Shown: one piece after another, positions 18,307 to 27,835 of the stretch | How the letters are laid out: each line of letters opens with the position of its first letter | How positions within the stretch are numbered: the first letter of the stretch is position 1 | Origin: JAJFUE01 sp041687335 | GTDB taxonomy: Bacteria > Sumerlaeota > Sumerlaeia > MVZB01 | NCBI GenBank assembly: GCA_041687335.1 | Contig: JAWLCE010000001.1 | Span: 124,001-188,000, forward strand | DNA: 64,000 bases | Direction: 5' to 3' | Made by a program: the position numbers and the translations under genes | The notes under the pieces: generated by a model | What the model saw: only the letters and a program-made list of their open reading frames with translations | Told to the model about the DNA's origin: nothing | Databases searched by the model: none

Positions 18307-18612
18307 ATGCTTGAAAATCCATTATTTATCATGATCGCGATCATCTTTCTCCTGTTCTGGGTGCTGATCCTGCGGCCGCAGCGGCGCGAACAGCTGCAGC
18401 GCGAACAGATGCTGACCAGCCTGGCCAAGGGCGATCAGATCGTGACCAGCGGCGGCATCTTCGGGACCGTTGAAAGCGTGGACCAGGAAAAGGGGACGCT
18501 CTCGCTGACGGTGGCGCCCAAGGTCGCCATCCGCGTCAGCCGGGCTGCGGTCGCCAGCGTGATTCAGAAGAAGGGCGCACGCGAAAAGGGCGCCGCCGAG
18601 GATGAAAAGTAG
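18307..18612 (+). CDS. yajC: Preprotein translocase subunit YajC
   Basis: 101 residues. YajC is a small inner-membrane partner of SecD and SecF. One N-terminal span (LFIMIAIIFLLFWVLIL) is followed by the family motif RPQRREQLQREQMLTSLAKGDQIVTSGGIFGTV. I start it at MLENPLF, the normal YajC beginning, although the frame is open 35 codons further; GAAAGG lies about 13 bases upstream. secDF follows 198 bases downstream on the same strand. Confidence 0.96.
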   Translation: MLENPLFIMIAIIFLLFWVLILRPQRREQLQREQMLTSLAKGDQIVTSGGIFGTVESVDQEKGTLSLTVAPKVAIRVSRAAVASVIQKKGAREKGAAEDEK

Positions 18613-18715
18613 GGCCACTGCGGCCCGGGACTGCGCGGGTAAATCGAGGGCCCAAATACGATCCCCGCTTCATTTGAGTTGTGATTTGATGTTGTTGCCT
18701 CATAATAGTTAAGTT

Positions 18716-18739
18716 CCACGGCCGCATGGGCGGCCGTGG
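18716..18739 (+). promoter_or_regulatory. Perfect 10-bp hairpin between yajC and secDF
   Basis: CCACGGCCGC-atgg-GCGGCCGTGG, a perfect 10-bp stem with a 4-base loop, 72 bases before the secDF start. There is no T-run after it, so it is not a standard terminator. It may tune the ratio of YajC to SecDF through RNA processing or attenuation. Confidence 0.55.
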
Positions 18740-18810
18740 ACGTTCAGCCCTCCAGGCGGGGGCGCGCGCGTGCCCCACGGGGCTTAAATCAAGGGGACTC
18801 GAAGAGGAAC

Positions 18811-21618
18811 ATGAAACCCATTTCTAAATTGCGCATCTCGATCATCGTGCTGGTGACGGTCGTGGCCCTGATCCTGACCTTCCCCACCATCCGTTACTAC
18901 CTGCACCTGCGGCACCAGAGCGAATACACCGCGCTGCTGACCCCGCGCCCCGAGGGACCCGAGCCGCCCGCCGCCGTGGATGAGGCGGCCCGCCAGCAGT
19001 GGGAAGCGCAGAATCCCGAACTGGCCGCCTGGTATCAGGAGCATGCGCCCTATCACCAGTGGGCCGAGCGTGAGCAGCAGTTGCGCCAGCGGGCGATCCC
19101 GCTGGGGCTGGACCTGCAGGGCGGCGTCGACGTCACGCTGACGGTGGATGAGGCCAAGGCGATCGCGGGCGAGGTCGATGAGCTGCGCGCCAGCATTCAG
19201 CGCGCCTTCGAGAATGAGCAGATCAACGTGGAGACTCGCCTGCTGGCGGGGCAGCCGGCCTTTGAGCTGCAACTGCTCGACACGACCAATACGCGGCGCG
19301 CCTCGATCCTGATCAGTGAGTGGCAGCAGCGGATCACGGGACCGATGAACGAGGAAGCGCTTGCGGCCGGACCGGTGGTCTACCGGATGGAGGAGAGCGA
19401 GGTCGCGCACCGCATTTCGGAGACGATGGACGGCGTGCGCAAAGCGATCTCGGAGCGCGTCAATGCGCTGGGCGTGACCCAGCCGCGCATCTCGCTGGTG
19501 GGCAACGACCAGATTCGCATCCAGGTGCCCGGCTACAAGGACCCCCAACACCTGATCAACACCGTCATCCGGCCGGCCCACCTGGAGTTCCGGCTGGTGC
19601 ATGCGCGCAATCATGAGCTGATCGACCCGGCGACCGGACGGCTGCGGGTCGGGGCGGAACTGCCGGTGGGCACCGAGCTGGTGCCGGGACGCGAAGGCCA
19701 GCTCAACCGCGACACCAACCAGATGGAATTCAAAGAGGTCGAGTATGTGCTGCTGGACCGGCCCGAGCTGACCGGCGCCAACCTGCGCAGCGCGGGCGTC
19801 GACATCGACCCGATGCGGCTGGACAATCCGATCGTCGTTTCGCTGGCCTTCGACGCCGAAGGGACACGCCGCTTTGCCGACGTGACCACGCGCCACCAAG
19901 GCCGCCAGATGGCGATCCTGCTCGACGGCGTCGTGCGTTCGGCGCCGGTGCTCGAGGATCCAATCCTCAACGGGCGCGCGATCATTCGCGGCGGCTTTAC
20001 GCAGCAGGAGGCCACCGAACTCTCGCAGGTGCTCAAGGCGGGCGCGCTGCCGGCCGAGCTGCAGATCGAGAGCCAGCGGGTGGTCGGCGCCACCCTGGGC
20101 GGCGACTCAATCGTCTCGGGCGTGCAGGCACTGCTGGTGGGTTCGCTGGCCGTCACGATCTTCATGGTCGTCTATTACGGCACCGCCGGCGTGATCTCGG
20201 TCCTCGCGCTGATCCTGAACGTGATGATCATCCTGGCCATCATGTCGCTGGCCAATGCGACGCTGACGCTGTCGGGCATCGGTGGCATCCTGTTGACGGT
20301 CGGCATGGCGGTGGATGCCAACGTGCTGATCTACGAGCGCATCCGTGAGGAGCTGGCCGCCGGCCGGCCGCTGCGCCAGGCGATCGGCACCGGCTTCAAC
20401 CGGGCCTTTACCGTCATCCTGGACTCGAACCTGACCACCTTGCTGACGGCGCTGGTCCTGTTGCAGTTCACCGAAGGCTCGGTCTTCGGCTTCGCGCTGA
20501 CGATGACCTTCGGCCTGCTGGCCAACCTGTTCACCGGCCTCACGGTCACCTACACCCTGTGCGCCCTGTGGTTCAGCCGGCGCGGCACCCTGAACCTGGG
20601 CAAGCTGGCGATGTTCAGCAAGGCCAATTATGACTTCATCAACCTGCGCAAGCTCTCGATCCCGTTCTCGATCATCCTGATCGTTGGCTCGCTGGTGCTG
20701 CTGGCGGCGCGGGGCGGGCTGGTCTACGGCGTCGACTTCAGTGGCGGCTATCGTGCCGAGGTGGAATTCACCGAGAACGTCGGCATCGATCAGATCCGCG
20801 ATGCGCTCAACATGCCTGACGAGCGGGTGCAGGAAGTGGTCGGCGAGGTCAACATGTTCCTGATCGACGTCGGCCTGGTCGAGGCGGCGGAGGGGCAGGA
20901 GGTCAGCCAGCTGCAGGCCACGCGCGAACGGCTGCAGGAGCAACTGAACAGCCAGTTCGGCGCCGAGGGCTACGTGGTCCTGGCCGACTCCGGCTTCGGC
21001 GAGGAGACCAGCCGCGGCTTCCTGAACCTGGCCATCACGCTGGTGTTCCTGGCTTCGCTGGCGATCCTGGCCTACCTGTGGTTCCGCTTCGAGCTGGCTT
21101 TCGGCGTCGCCGCCATCATCGCCCTGGTGCACGACATGCTGCTGGTGGTGCTGCTGGCGACGCTGTGGAATGTGCAAATCTCGCTGGACACGGTGGCGGC
21201 CCTGATGGTGCTGCTGGGCTTCTCGGTCAATGACACGATCGTGGTCTTCGACCGTATCCGTGAGAGCACGCGCACGATGTTCAACAAGAGCTTCGGCGAA
21301 ATCTGCAACATCTCGATGAACCAGACGCTCTCGCGCACGATCATCACCTCGGGCACCTTGCTGTTCACCTCGCTGGCGCTGCTCTTCATTGGCGGGGCGG
21401 GGCTGGCCTCGTTCGCCAAGGTGATCACGCTGGGGGCGATCATCGGCACCTATTCCTCCAACTTCCTGGCCACGCCGCTGGTCTATGAGTGGAATCGCTA
21501 CAAGGGCAACCGGCTCCAGCAGGCGCTGGCGGCCAAGAAGAAGAAGGTCGAGGCGGCCAAGCCGATCGGCGGGCGTCCCGCCGGCGGCGCCCCGCGCCCC
21601 GGCAGCGCCGGCCGCTGA
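18811..21618 (+). CDS. secDF: Fused SecD-SecF protein translocase subunit
   Basis: 935 residues. SecD and SecF use the proton-motive force to pull exported proteins through SecYEG. Here they are one polypeptide. The SecD half (to about residue 600) has an N-terminal span, GLDLQGGVDVTL, the large periplasmic P1 region and six-helix-type membrane domain with GIGGILLTVGMAVDANVLIYERIREE. The SecF half starts near residue 605, with VDFSGGYRAEVEF and LGFSVNDTIVVFDRIRE. A periplasmic insert of about 70 residues with Glu/Gln-rich sequence follows the first span. The start codon has GAAGAGG just upstream. A strong terminator follows the stop codon. Confidence 0.97.
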   Translation: MKPISKLRISIIVLVTVVALILTFPTIRYYLHLRHQSEYTALLTPRPEGPEPPAAVDEAARQQWEAQNPELAAWYQEHAPYHQWAEREQQLRQRAIPLGLDLQGGVDVTLTVDEAKAIAGEVDELRASIQRAFENEQINVETRLLAGQPAFELQLLDTTNTRRASILISEWQQRITGPMNEEALAAGPVVYRMEESEVAHRISETMDGVRKAISERVNALGVTQPRISLVGNDQIRIQVPGYKDPQHLINTVIRPAHLEFRLVHARNHELIDPATGRLRVGAELPVGTELVPGREGQLNRDTNQMEFKEVEYVLLDRPELTGANLRSAGVDIDPMRLDNPIVVSLAFDAEGTRRFADVTTRHQGRQMAILLDGVVRSAPVLEDPILNGRAIIRGGFTQQEATELSQVLKAGALPAELQIESQRVVGATLGGDSIVSGVQALLVGSLAVTIFMVVYYGTAGVISVLALILNVMIILAIMSLANATLTLSGIGGILLTVGMAVDANVLIYERIREELAAGRPLRQAIGTGFNRAFTVILDSNLTTLLTALVLLQFTEGSVFGFALTMTFGLLANLFTGLTVTYTLCALWFSRRGTLNLGKLAMFSKANYDFINLRKLSIPFSIILIVGSLVLLAARGGLVYGVDFSGGYRAEVEFTENVGIDQIRDALNMPDERVQEVVGEVNMFLIDVGLVEAAEGQEVSQLQATRERLQEQLNSQFGAEGYVVLADSGFGEETSRGFLNLAITLVFLASLAILAYLWFRFELAFGVAAIIALVHDMLLVVLLATLWNVQISLDTVAALMVLLGFSVNDTIVVFDRIRESTRTMFNKSFGEICNISMNQTLSRTIITSGTLLFTSLALLFIGGAGLASFAKVITLGAIIGTYSSNFLATPLVYEWNRYKGNRLQQALAAKKKKVEAAKPIGGRPAGGAPRPGSAGR

Positions 21619-21644
21619 GCCTCTTTACGAGAATGACCACCTGA

Positions 21645-21680
21645 CCGCCCCGGCGCTTCACACGCCGGGGCGGTTTCTTT
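21645..21680 (+). terminator. Rho-independent terminator after secDF
   Basis: CCGCCCCGGCG pairs with CGCCGGGGCGG across a 7-base loop and is followed by TTTCTTT. It lies 27 bases after the secDF stop. Confidence 0.9.
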
Positions 21681-21902
21681 AAAGTTTATGCCCTTAGAAA
21701 TAATTTGTGGCTTTGGGAGCGTAACCGGCTGAAGCCGGCGGGGGAATGAGGGTCGGCGCACCTGTATGTGTTTAGCAAGGCAGTGACGCCTGGCAACATC
21801 ACGCTTAATACTGGCGCCCAGGCCGCCACGCTCAACACGTACCGCGCTGACGCATGCTTGCGCTTGCGATGTTTGGTGACCCACAAATTCTTGAGAAGAA
21901 CC

Positions 21903-22841
21903 TTAATTTAGACTCAGCATGTCGGGCTGGCTGAACGTTGCCTCGTCGGGAGGGTCCGCCAGCGCCGGGAGAATCGAGGCGCACCAGCTTTGGGGGCCGG
22001 CCGACAGCGGCAGCGGGGCGGCCAGTCCCTGCCGCAACAGGTGCGCGTTGGCCGGGGGCGTCTGGCGTCCAGCCTCAAAGCACCACAGCGGCCGCCGCCG
22101 CGCCAGCGCCCAGCGAATCGCATGCGACGAGCCACCCTTGAGCCCGCCAGCCACCAGCACCAGACCCTGACCCAGCGCCGCGATCAGATCGTTGCGCCGG
22201 ATTGCCAGACCGGCGCTGAATGGCTCATCGGGTCGGCCCAAAGCCAAGGCGGTGGCAGACTGGCGGGCGCAGGCCGGGCCACTCAGGCCGGCGGCGAGGA
22301 TGCCGCGGGCGGGGATGGCAATTGTGCCGGCGCGGCCCTGGCGGGCGCCCTCATGGGCGGCGCTATCGGCGCCGGCGGCCATGCCACTGACGATGGCGAT
22401 GCCTGCCTCGGCCAGCACCCGTGCCAGCACGCGCGCGGCCTCCAGAAAACGCGGCGGGCTCTGGCGCGAACCGATGACCGAGCAGGCCGGCAAGGCGAAG
22501 CGGCTGTCGTCGCCCGCCAGCCAGACCCACGCCGGCGCCGCCTGCTGCAGTTGCCGCTCCAGGCGCGATGGGTAGCCCGGCCCGCCGCGCCAAGCCAGCC
22601 GCACCTGGGCACGGCGCAGGCGATCCGCCGTCGCCGCCGTGACCCGCGCATCGGGCCATTGAACCTCCACCCCGGGCCGCAGCAGGCCGCGCTGGACCAA
22701 CTCGCCACACAGACGCCGGGCGGCGCGCCCGGTCGGCGCCGGATCGGGCGCCAACTGCGAATCGGCCAGCCAATGCGCCGCCTGGGCCGGCAGGCCGCGG
22801 GCGAGGATCAGGCGGACTTCGGCATCGGTCACTTCAGGCAT
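21903..22841 (-). CDS. DprA/Smf-like DNA-processing protein
   Basis: 312 residues. DprA loads RecA on incoming single-stranded DNA in transformation. The Rossmann-fold core is visible: CSVIGSRQSP, GIAIVSGMAAGADSAAHEGA, RRNDLIAALGQGLVLVAGG and KGGSSHAIRWAL. The protein is shorter than many DprA proteins, and I see no clear C-terminal winged-helix domain. The start is the ATG of MPEVTDAEVRL; a longer frame adds 55 residues rich in Pro and Ser with no family counterpart, and the ribosome site is weak. The core matches DprA/LOG-type nucleotide-binding folds, so a non-competence role is possible. It converges on secDF. Confidence 0.82.
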   Translation of the reverse strand: MPEVTDAEVRLILARGLPAQAAHWLADSQLAPDPAPTGRAARRLCGELVQRGLLRPGVEVQWPDARVTAATADRLRRAQVRLAWRGGPGYPSRLERQLQQAAPAWVWLAGDDSRFALPACSVIGSRQSPPRFLEAARVLARVLAEAGIAIVSGMAAGADSAAHEGARQGRAGTIAIPARGILAAGLSGPACARQSATALALGRPDEPFSAGLAIRRNDLIAALGQGLVLVAGGLKGGSSHAIRWALARRRPLWCFEAGRQTPPANAHLLRQGLAAPLPLSAGPQSWCASILPALADPPDEATFSQPDMLSLN

Positions 22842-23082
22842 GCGGGAACTCTGTAAAGAATTGATCAGGCGCAGGGCGCAGATGGTTTGAAACCATAATT
22901 CAGGGGAGGGAGCAAGCAAAAAAGGGGAGGCGCCAACCTGGGGATACGGAAATGGGGCATCGCACAAGGGGGAATTGGGAAAGATGCGAAATTTCCAAAA
23001 TTTCACCTTGGGCGGCCGCTCATGCTAGCGTAAATGCAGGTTGAAAAAACTCTGATTTCCTAAGCTCAGGAGGTGGAATGAG

Positions 23083-23625
23083 ATGATTCGCGCCAGCTTG
23101 TATAAAATGCGCCGTGGGATCGCGGCCGGACTGATCCTCGTCATGCTGATGCTGTCGACGGGCTGCTACGGCTATTTCCCGCTCACCCGCACAGTCTATC
23201 GGGTCAATGGTGAGATCGGCGGCACCGTCGGCGCCGACACGACACAGCGTCGGGTGCTGCAGTCGATCGTGATGTGGGTCTTCCTCATCATCCCGGTCTA
23301 TGGCGTGGCCTCCCTGGTCGACGCACTTGTGATGAACGTGATTGAGTTCTGGACCGGCGACATTATTGAGGTCGGCCAGGCGGAAAAAGATGGCTACCAC
23401 TATGCGTTCGTGCCCAGCGCGGATGGCCGCGAAGCGGTCGTCACGATCTCGCACGAAGGCGAGATGATCAGCCAGACGCGCCTGGTCAAGGTGTCGGACC
23501 AGATACTGGAAGTGGTGAATGCCCAGGGTCAGTTGCTCGGCAAGCTGACGCGCAACGCCGATGGCGAGGTTGCCTGGCTGGGCCAGGAACTCAACCCCAC
23601 CCTGGCGAACGCCCTGGGGATCTAA
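23083..23625 (+). CDS. DUF3332 lipoprotein
   Basis: 180 residues. A signal peptide ends at STGC (lipobox Cys near residue 28). Then comes the DUF3332 signature: CYGYFPLTRTVYRVNGEIGG, a hydrophobic SIVMWVFLIIPVYGVASLVDALVMN and NVIEFWTGD. Members are small envelope lipoproteins of unknown function. AGGAGGTGG lies 7 bases before the ATG. It is divergent from the DprA-like gene and followed at once by a terminator, so it is probably monocistronic. Confidence 0.88.
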   Translation: MIRASLYKMRRGIAAGLILVMLMLSTGCYGYFPLTRTVYRVNGEIGGTVGADTTQRRVLQSIVMWVFLIIPVYGVASLVDALVMNVIEFWTGDIIEVGQAEKDGYHYAFVPSADGREAVVTISHEGEMISQTRLVKVSDQILEVVNAQGQLLGKLTRNADGEVAWLGQELNPTLANALGI

Positions 23626-23651
23626 GCCCCGCGCCGGCACGGGCTTTTTTT
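23624..23651 (+). terminator. Rho-independent terminator after the DUF3332 gene
   Basis: AAGCCC pairs with GGGCTT around a GC-rich inner loop, followed by a T-run. It begins inside the stop codon. Confidence 0.8.
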
Positions 23652-23685
23652 AATTTTATTCCGCCCATGGGCGTCGAAGCCATCG

Positions 23686-23709
23686 CCGCCCGGGGGCGGT
23701 TTTTTTTTG
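23686..23709 (+). terminator. Second terminator-like hairpin
   Basis: CCGCC-CGGG-GGCGG followed by nine Ts, about 35 bases after the first terminator. It may back up the first one. Confidence 0.7.
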
Positions 23710-23776
23710 GGTGGGCCTCCCCTACCCCAAGCGGCGGCCGGAGGGACGCGGTGGGTCGGCCGTTCGACCGGGTTAA

Positions 23777-23801
23777 GTCGGCTCGAACAGCCGACCGACC
23801 C
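23777..23801. repeat. GTCGGCTC palindromic repeat (copy C)
   Basis: GTCGGCT-cgaac-AGCCGAC followed by CGACCC, with a related half unit (GGGTCGGCCGTTCGACC) just before it. It lies between a terminator and the transglutaminase gene. Confidence 0.65.
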
Positions 23802-23883
23802 TCACCGGCACGAGCGGGCAAGCAAATTGCTTGGAACCGCACGGGTCGCAGGTCTAACATGACCGGGGGATCTTCACCAAGTC

Positions 23884-26286
23884 ATGTCCAGCGCGTTCAT
23901 CAACTCCAGATTAATGCTGCTGCGTCGGCGATGGGTTCGAACCGACCAACCGGGGCTTGAGCTGACCCAAGCCTGGCGCTGGACCACCTTTGCGCTGGTT
24001 CTGGTAGGGTTCCTGGCGCTGGCGTGGACCGGTGAAATCCATTGGGCCGTCAGGCTGATCTTCATCGGCGGCTGGGTGACGGGCCTACTGATCAGCCATT
24101 CGGCCCAATGGTGGCGGCCATGGATGACCCAGTTGACGATGTGGGTCCCGCTGTCGGTCATCGCCTTGATCGTGCTGCAGGGGCGGTTTGAAAGCCTGCT
24201 ATACCTGCTGATGTTCCTGGGGCTGTTCAAATGCCTGACGCTTCAGGGGCCCGGCGACCACATGCAGGCGATGCTGATGGCGTTCTTCATGCTGCTGGCC
24301 TGCACGGTGATCACGACCTCGGCCGGATATCTCATCTTCCTGCTGATCTTCATCGCGTTGGCGATGCTGGACCTGGCGCTGATGTCGATGGCGCGGGAAC
24401 AGGCGCGCCAGACGGAGGCTGTGCTCCCTCGCGCCCGGGCCCATATCGGCCCCCGCATTTGGTTTACCTCGTTCGGGACGGCGCTGGCGACGATGCTGTT
24501 TGGCTACGGCCTGTTTCTGGTCATGCCGCACTATTCGCTGGCCGATCGTTACCAGAGCAACCCTTTCGGCGCGATCGCGCCCGAGGCCGAGGAGGACGTG
24601 CTTTCGGGCTACAGCGACGACCTGACGCTGCGCAATATTGGCAATATCGGGCTGGACCAGCGGCTGGTGATGAAGGTGACCAGCGAGTGGCGAGGTGGCA
24701 ATCTGGCGCCGCCCACCATGATCCGCCTGCGGGGCACGGTGCTCGACCACTACGACGGCACGCGCTGGGACAACCATCCGCGCGTGGGCAACGACAAGGT
24801 CTCGGACATATGGGAACGGATCGATTTTGCGCGCGAGGAGGGCGTGCTGCAATGGCAGTGGATCGAGCAGGACGTCAGCCAGATCGAACGCCTGTTCGCC
24901 TCGCCGATGCCGGTGCGCTTTGACCGACTGCCCGGGGGGTTCTCGATGCACCTGAGCTGGGTCGGCCTGCGCACGATGAAGCTGACCCGCTACCCCCAGC
25001 TGCCGACTTCCGCCGGCAACTGGATCAACTATCTGGCGGTCTCGGCGCTGCAGCCGGAAGCAACGACACTGCTGGAGGGGCTCTCGCAGGAGGGGCGGCG
25101 CGCCCCCGCCGACGAGCAGCTGTGGCTCAACGAGGAGTTGGTCGCGGCGAGCCTGCGCGGGCCGGCCGGGCGCCCCAGCCCGATGCTGCAAATGACCGCC
25201 GAGGAGCGCCGGCTCAACACGCAACTGCCCTCGGAGCAGGTCAGCGAGATGATCCATGAGCTGGCGCGCGTGCGGATGACCGCCAGCTCGACGCCGGACC
25301 AGATTCTGCAACTGCTCGCCTGGTTCCGGGATGACTTCACCTATACCCTGCAACCGCGCACGGGCTTCGGCCGCCATCCTTTGGAATCGTTCCTGATGCA
25401 TACCCGGCGCGGCCACTGCGAATATTTCGCCTCTTCGTTCGCGCTGCTGCTGCGCGCGCGCAACATCCCGGCACGCGTGGCGCTGGGGTTCCTCAGCACC
25501 GAGTTTGAGCTGCCGGAGCAGGAAGATAGTGAAGGGTCGGGCGTCCGGTTCAACATCCGCCAGAGCGACGCCCATGCCTGGACCGAAGTCTGGTTGGACG
25601 GCTACGGCTGGCTGACGGTCGACCCGACCCCGCCCGGCTATCGCGGGCGCGGCGCGATGGACGAGCAGGAGGCGGGTGGGCTGCGCTGGATGATGGTCGC
25701 GGCGCGCATCCTGTGGCAGCAGTATGTGCTCGACTATTCGAGCGTGCGGCAGGGGGAAATCTTCGGCAATGTGACCGAGCTGCTGCTGGTGCGCACGCTG
25801 GCGCGTTCGTGGGGGTGGATTGAGCGTCATTTGGACCTGGAATCGGGGCGGGGATTTCTGGCGCCCAACCGGCGCGGGAGCGGCTGGGAACGCCACCTGT
25901 GGCTGCTGGCGCCGCCGGTGGCCCTGCTGATGCTGGGCGGGGGGGGCTGGTGGCTGGGCCGCCGGCTCTGGCGCTGGCCCGGCCGTCGGCGCCGAGCCGA
26001 CCGCCACGCCTCGCCGCTGGATTTTGTCAACCGGCTGCTGGCGCAACTGGAGCGCAAGGGCTGGCGGCGGCGCTCCGGCCAGACCGTCGGTGAATTCCTG
26101 CTTGAAATCGAAGACCGCACGACCGGCCAGTTGGAACTGGCGCCGCTGGTCGAGCTGTATCAGCGGCGCCGATTTGCCGGCGAGCCCGCCGCCGCCGACG
26201 ACGAGAGGCTGATCAACGAGACGCTGCGCCGGTTGGCCAACTCACACGCGCGCGACATTGAGCCATCCAGCCCCCCTTTCAGCTAA
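23884..26286 (+). CDS. TgpA-type membrane transglutaminase-like protein
   Basis: 800 residues. The first 210 hold about six membrane spans of the DUF3488/TgpA N-terminal domain. An extracytoplasmic region follows, with a transglutaminase-like core whose papain-type triad is Cys512 (RRGHCEYFASS), His564 (DAHAWTEVW) and Asp580 (TVDPTPPG). Another span lies near residue 680 (LLAPPVALLMLGGGGWWLG), followed by a cytoplasmic tail resembling DUF4129. TgpA is essential in Pseudomonas aeruginosa; the reaction is unknown. Proline dehydrogenase begins 33 bases downstream and may share the transcript. The ribosome site is weak. Confidence 0.92.
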   Translation: MSSAFINSRLMLLRRRWVRTDQPGLELTQAWRWTTFALVLVGFLALAWTGEIHWAVRLIFIGGWVTGLLISHSAQWWRPWMTQLTMWVPLSVIALIVLQGRFESLLYLLMFLGLFKCLTLQGPGDHMQAMLMAFFMLLACTVITTSAGYLIFLLIFIALAMLDLALMSMAREQARQTEAVLPRARAHIGPRIWFTSFGTALATMLFGYGLFLVMPHYSLADRYQSNPFGAIAPEAEEDVLSGYSDDLTLRNIGNIGLDQRLVMKVTSEWRGGNLAPPTMIRLRGTVLDHYDGTRWDNHPRVGNDKVSDIWERIDFAREEGVLQWQWIEQDVSQIERLFASPMPVRFDRLPGGFSMHLSWVGLRTMKLTRYPQLPTSAGNWINYLAVSALQPEATTLLEGLSQEGRRAPADEQLWLNEELVAASLRGPAGRPSPMLQMTAEERRLNTQLPSEQVSEMIHELARVRMTASSTPDQILQLLAWFRDDFTYTLQPRTGFGRHPLESFLMHTRRGHCEYFASSFALLLRARNIPARVALGFLSTEFELPEQEDSEGSGVRFNIRQSDAHAWTEVWLDGYGWLTVDPTPPGYRGRGAMDEQEAGGLRWMMVAARILWQQYVLDYSSVRQGEIFGNVTELLLVRTLARSWGWIERHLDLESGRGFLAPNRRGSGWERHLWLLAPPVALLMLGGGGWWLGRRLWRWPGRRRRADRHASPLDFVNRLLAQLERKGWRRRSGQTVGEFLLEIEDRTTGQLELAPLVELYQRRRFAGEPAAADDERLINETLRRLANSHARDIEPSSPPFS

Positions 26287-26319
26287 AATGGAGCCAGACC
26301 CGAACGGGGAGGGCGAGGC

Positions 26320-27738
26320 ATGCAGGCGGGCCATCCACGGCGGCATCCTGAACTGTCCGAGACGGCCATCGAGCGGCGCACGCAGGAGATCGGCCGGCGC
26401 ATCTTTGAGCTGCGCCGACGCCAGCGCGCCGGGCTGCGCGCGCTGACCCGCGAGCGACTGGATGAGGCGGCGATGGAGCGCGTCATGGACGACGAAGAGC
26501 TGCGCTACCGCCTGCTGCGCTTTGTCGACGTCTATCCGGCGCTACGCGGTGCCGACCAGATTGCCAATCATTTCGAACAGTATCTGGGCGGACGAGACGG
26601 AGGTGGCAGCCTGGCGGCGATGTTGGCGCGGCTGGCATATGTGGTCGGCGGCACACATCTGCTGTCGCGTTACCCGCTGGCATGGGCCAGCCGACTTGCT
26701 ATCCAGTCTGTGGCGAGCCGATTCATTGCCGGGCGCACGCCGGAGGCGGTTGCGCCGCAACTGGCGGGCATGATCCGTGAGGGATTCCTGTTCTCAATCG
26801 ACCTGCTCGGCGAGAAGGTGGTCAGCGAGCGCGAGGCCGACGCCTTCGCCGCCCGCTATCTGGCAATGATCGAAAATTTGGGGACGCGGCTCGAGCCGCC
26901 GCTGGGGCCCGCCGCGCGCCTGGCCGGACCAGTTGTCAATATATCGATCAAGCTCAGCTCGTTGGCGGCGCGCTTTGATCCGCTGGACCGCGAGGGCACG
27001 GCGGCTGCGGTGCTGGGGCGCGTCGTGCCGCTGCTGGAGGCGGCCCGCGCCGCCGGCGCCTTCGTCAATGTCGATATGGAGCATTATGAGCTGCGCGACC
27101 TGACGCTCGACTTGATCCGCCGGCTGCTCGCCGTGGAGACGCTGCGCGGCTGGGATGGCCTTGGGATGGTGACTCAGAGCTACCTGCGCGATGCCGCGCC
27201 CGCCCTGGAATCGATGCTGGCCTGGTTGCGCGCGCACGACCAACCGCTGACCGTGCGCCTGGTCAAGGGGGCCTACTGGGACAGCGAGCTGATCTGGGCC
27301 CGCCAGCGCGGCTGGCCCGTGCCGGTCTGGACGCTCAAGCGCGACAGCGACGCCGCCTTTGAACACCTGAGCCGCCGGCTGCTCGAGGAGCGCGCGCTGG
27401 TACGCCCCGCCTTCGCCAGCCATAACGTGCGCTCGCTGGCCCATGCGCTGGCGCTGGCCGAGGGGCTGGAGGCGGCGCCCGACCGCTTTGAGTTGCAGGT
27501 GCTCTATGGCATGGCCGGACCGCTGGCGCGCACGCTGACGGGGCTGGGCCACCCGGTGCGAATCTACGTCCCCTGCGGCGAACCGATCGCCGGCATGGCC
27601 TACCTGGTGCGCCGCATTCTGGAGAATACCTCCAACGAATCGTTCCTGCGCCAGTCCTCCCGGATCGAGGACGAGGCCCAGCTGCTAAGGAGCCCCAGAA
27701 ACCCGAATCAAGCAACCAGACACGAGAAACTTGTTTAA
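26320..27738 (+). CDS. Proline dehydrogenase (PutA N-terminal half)
   Basis: 472 residues. An FAD enzyme that oxidises proline to pyrroline-5-carboxylate. The barrel shows the family's VNISIKLSSLAARFDPLDREG, FVNVDMEHYELRDLTLDL, GMVTQSYLRDA, RLVKGAYWDSE and the C-terminal PCGEPIAGMAYLVRRILENTSNESF. An N-terminal helical region (RDVDVYPALRGADQI-like) matches the fused-PutA type rather than short ProDH. GAGGGCGAGGC precedes the ATG. The last 20 residues or so (from LLRSPRNPN) are unlike the family and come from a low-complexity linker. P5C dehydrogenase follows 97 bases later in another frame. Confidence 0.95.
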   Translation: MQAGHPRRHPELSETAIERRTQEIGRRIFELRRRQRAGLRALTRERLDEAAMERVMDDEELRYRLLRFVDVYPALRGADQIANHFEQYLGGRDGGGSLAAMLARLAYVVGGTHLLSRYPLAWASRLAIQSVASRFIAGRTPEAVAPQLAGMIREGFLFSIDLLGEKVVSEREADAFAARYLAMIENLGTRLEPPLGPAARLAGPVVNISIKLSSLAARFDPLDREGTAAAVLGRVVPLLEAARAAGAFVNVDMEHYELRDLTLDLIRRLLAVETLRGWDGLGMVTQSYLRDAAPALESMLAWLRAHDQPLTVRLVKGAYWDSELIWARQRGWPVPVWTLKRDSDAAFEHLSRRLLEERALVRPAFASHNVRSLAHALALAEGLEAAPDRFELQVLYGMAGPLARTLTGLGHPVRIYVPCGEPIAGMAYLVRRILENTSNESFLRQSSRIEDEAQLLRSPRNPNQATRHEKLV

Positions 27739-27835
27739 CTTTTTTATTTATGTTCATCTTTTTTCATGGTTTTTATCTGCACGTTTCACGTTTCTAGTTA
27801 CTAGTTTCGAGTTGATTACTCAGAGGAGACCATCA
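27739..27835. other. A/T-rich linker between the two proline-degradation genes
   Basis: About 97 bases, strikingly A/T-rich for this genome, with repeated CACGTTTC/CGTTTCTAGTTACTAG-like phrases ('tttcacgtttctagttactagttt'-type, split here for length). It contains the ribosome site AGAGGAGA for the next gene. It looks like an inserted low-complexity sequence. Confidence 0.5.

Noticed and set aside
23925..23955. Possible tRNA from GGGTTCGAACC
   Set aside because: The T-loop-like string is inside the N-terminal codons of the TgpA gene. No acceptor stem, anticodon arm or CCA end is present around it.
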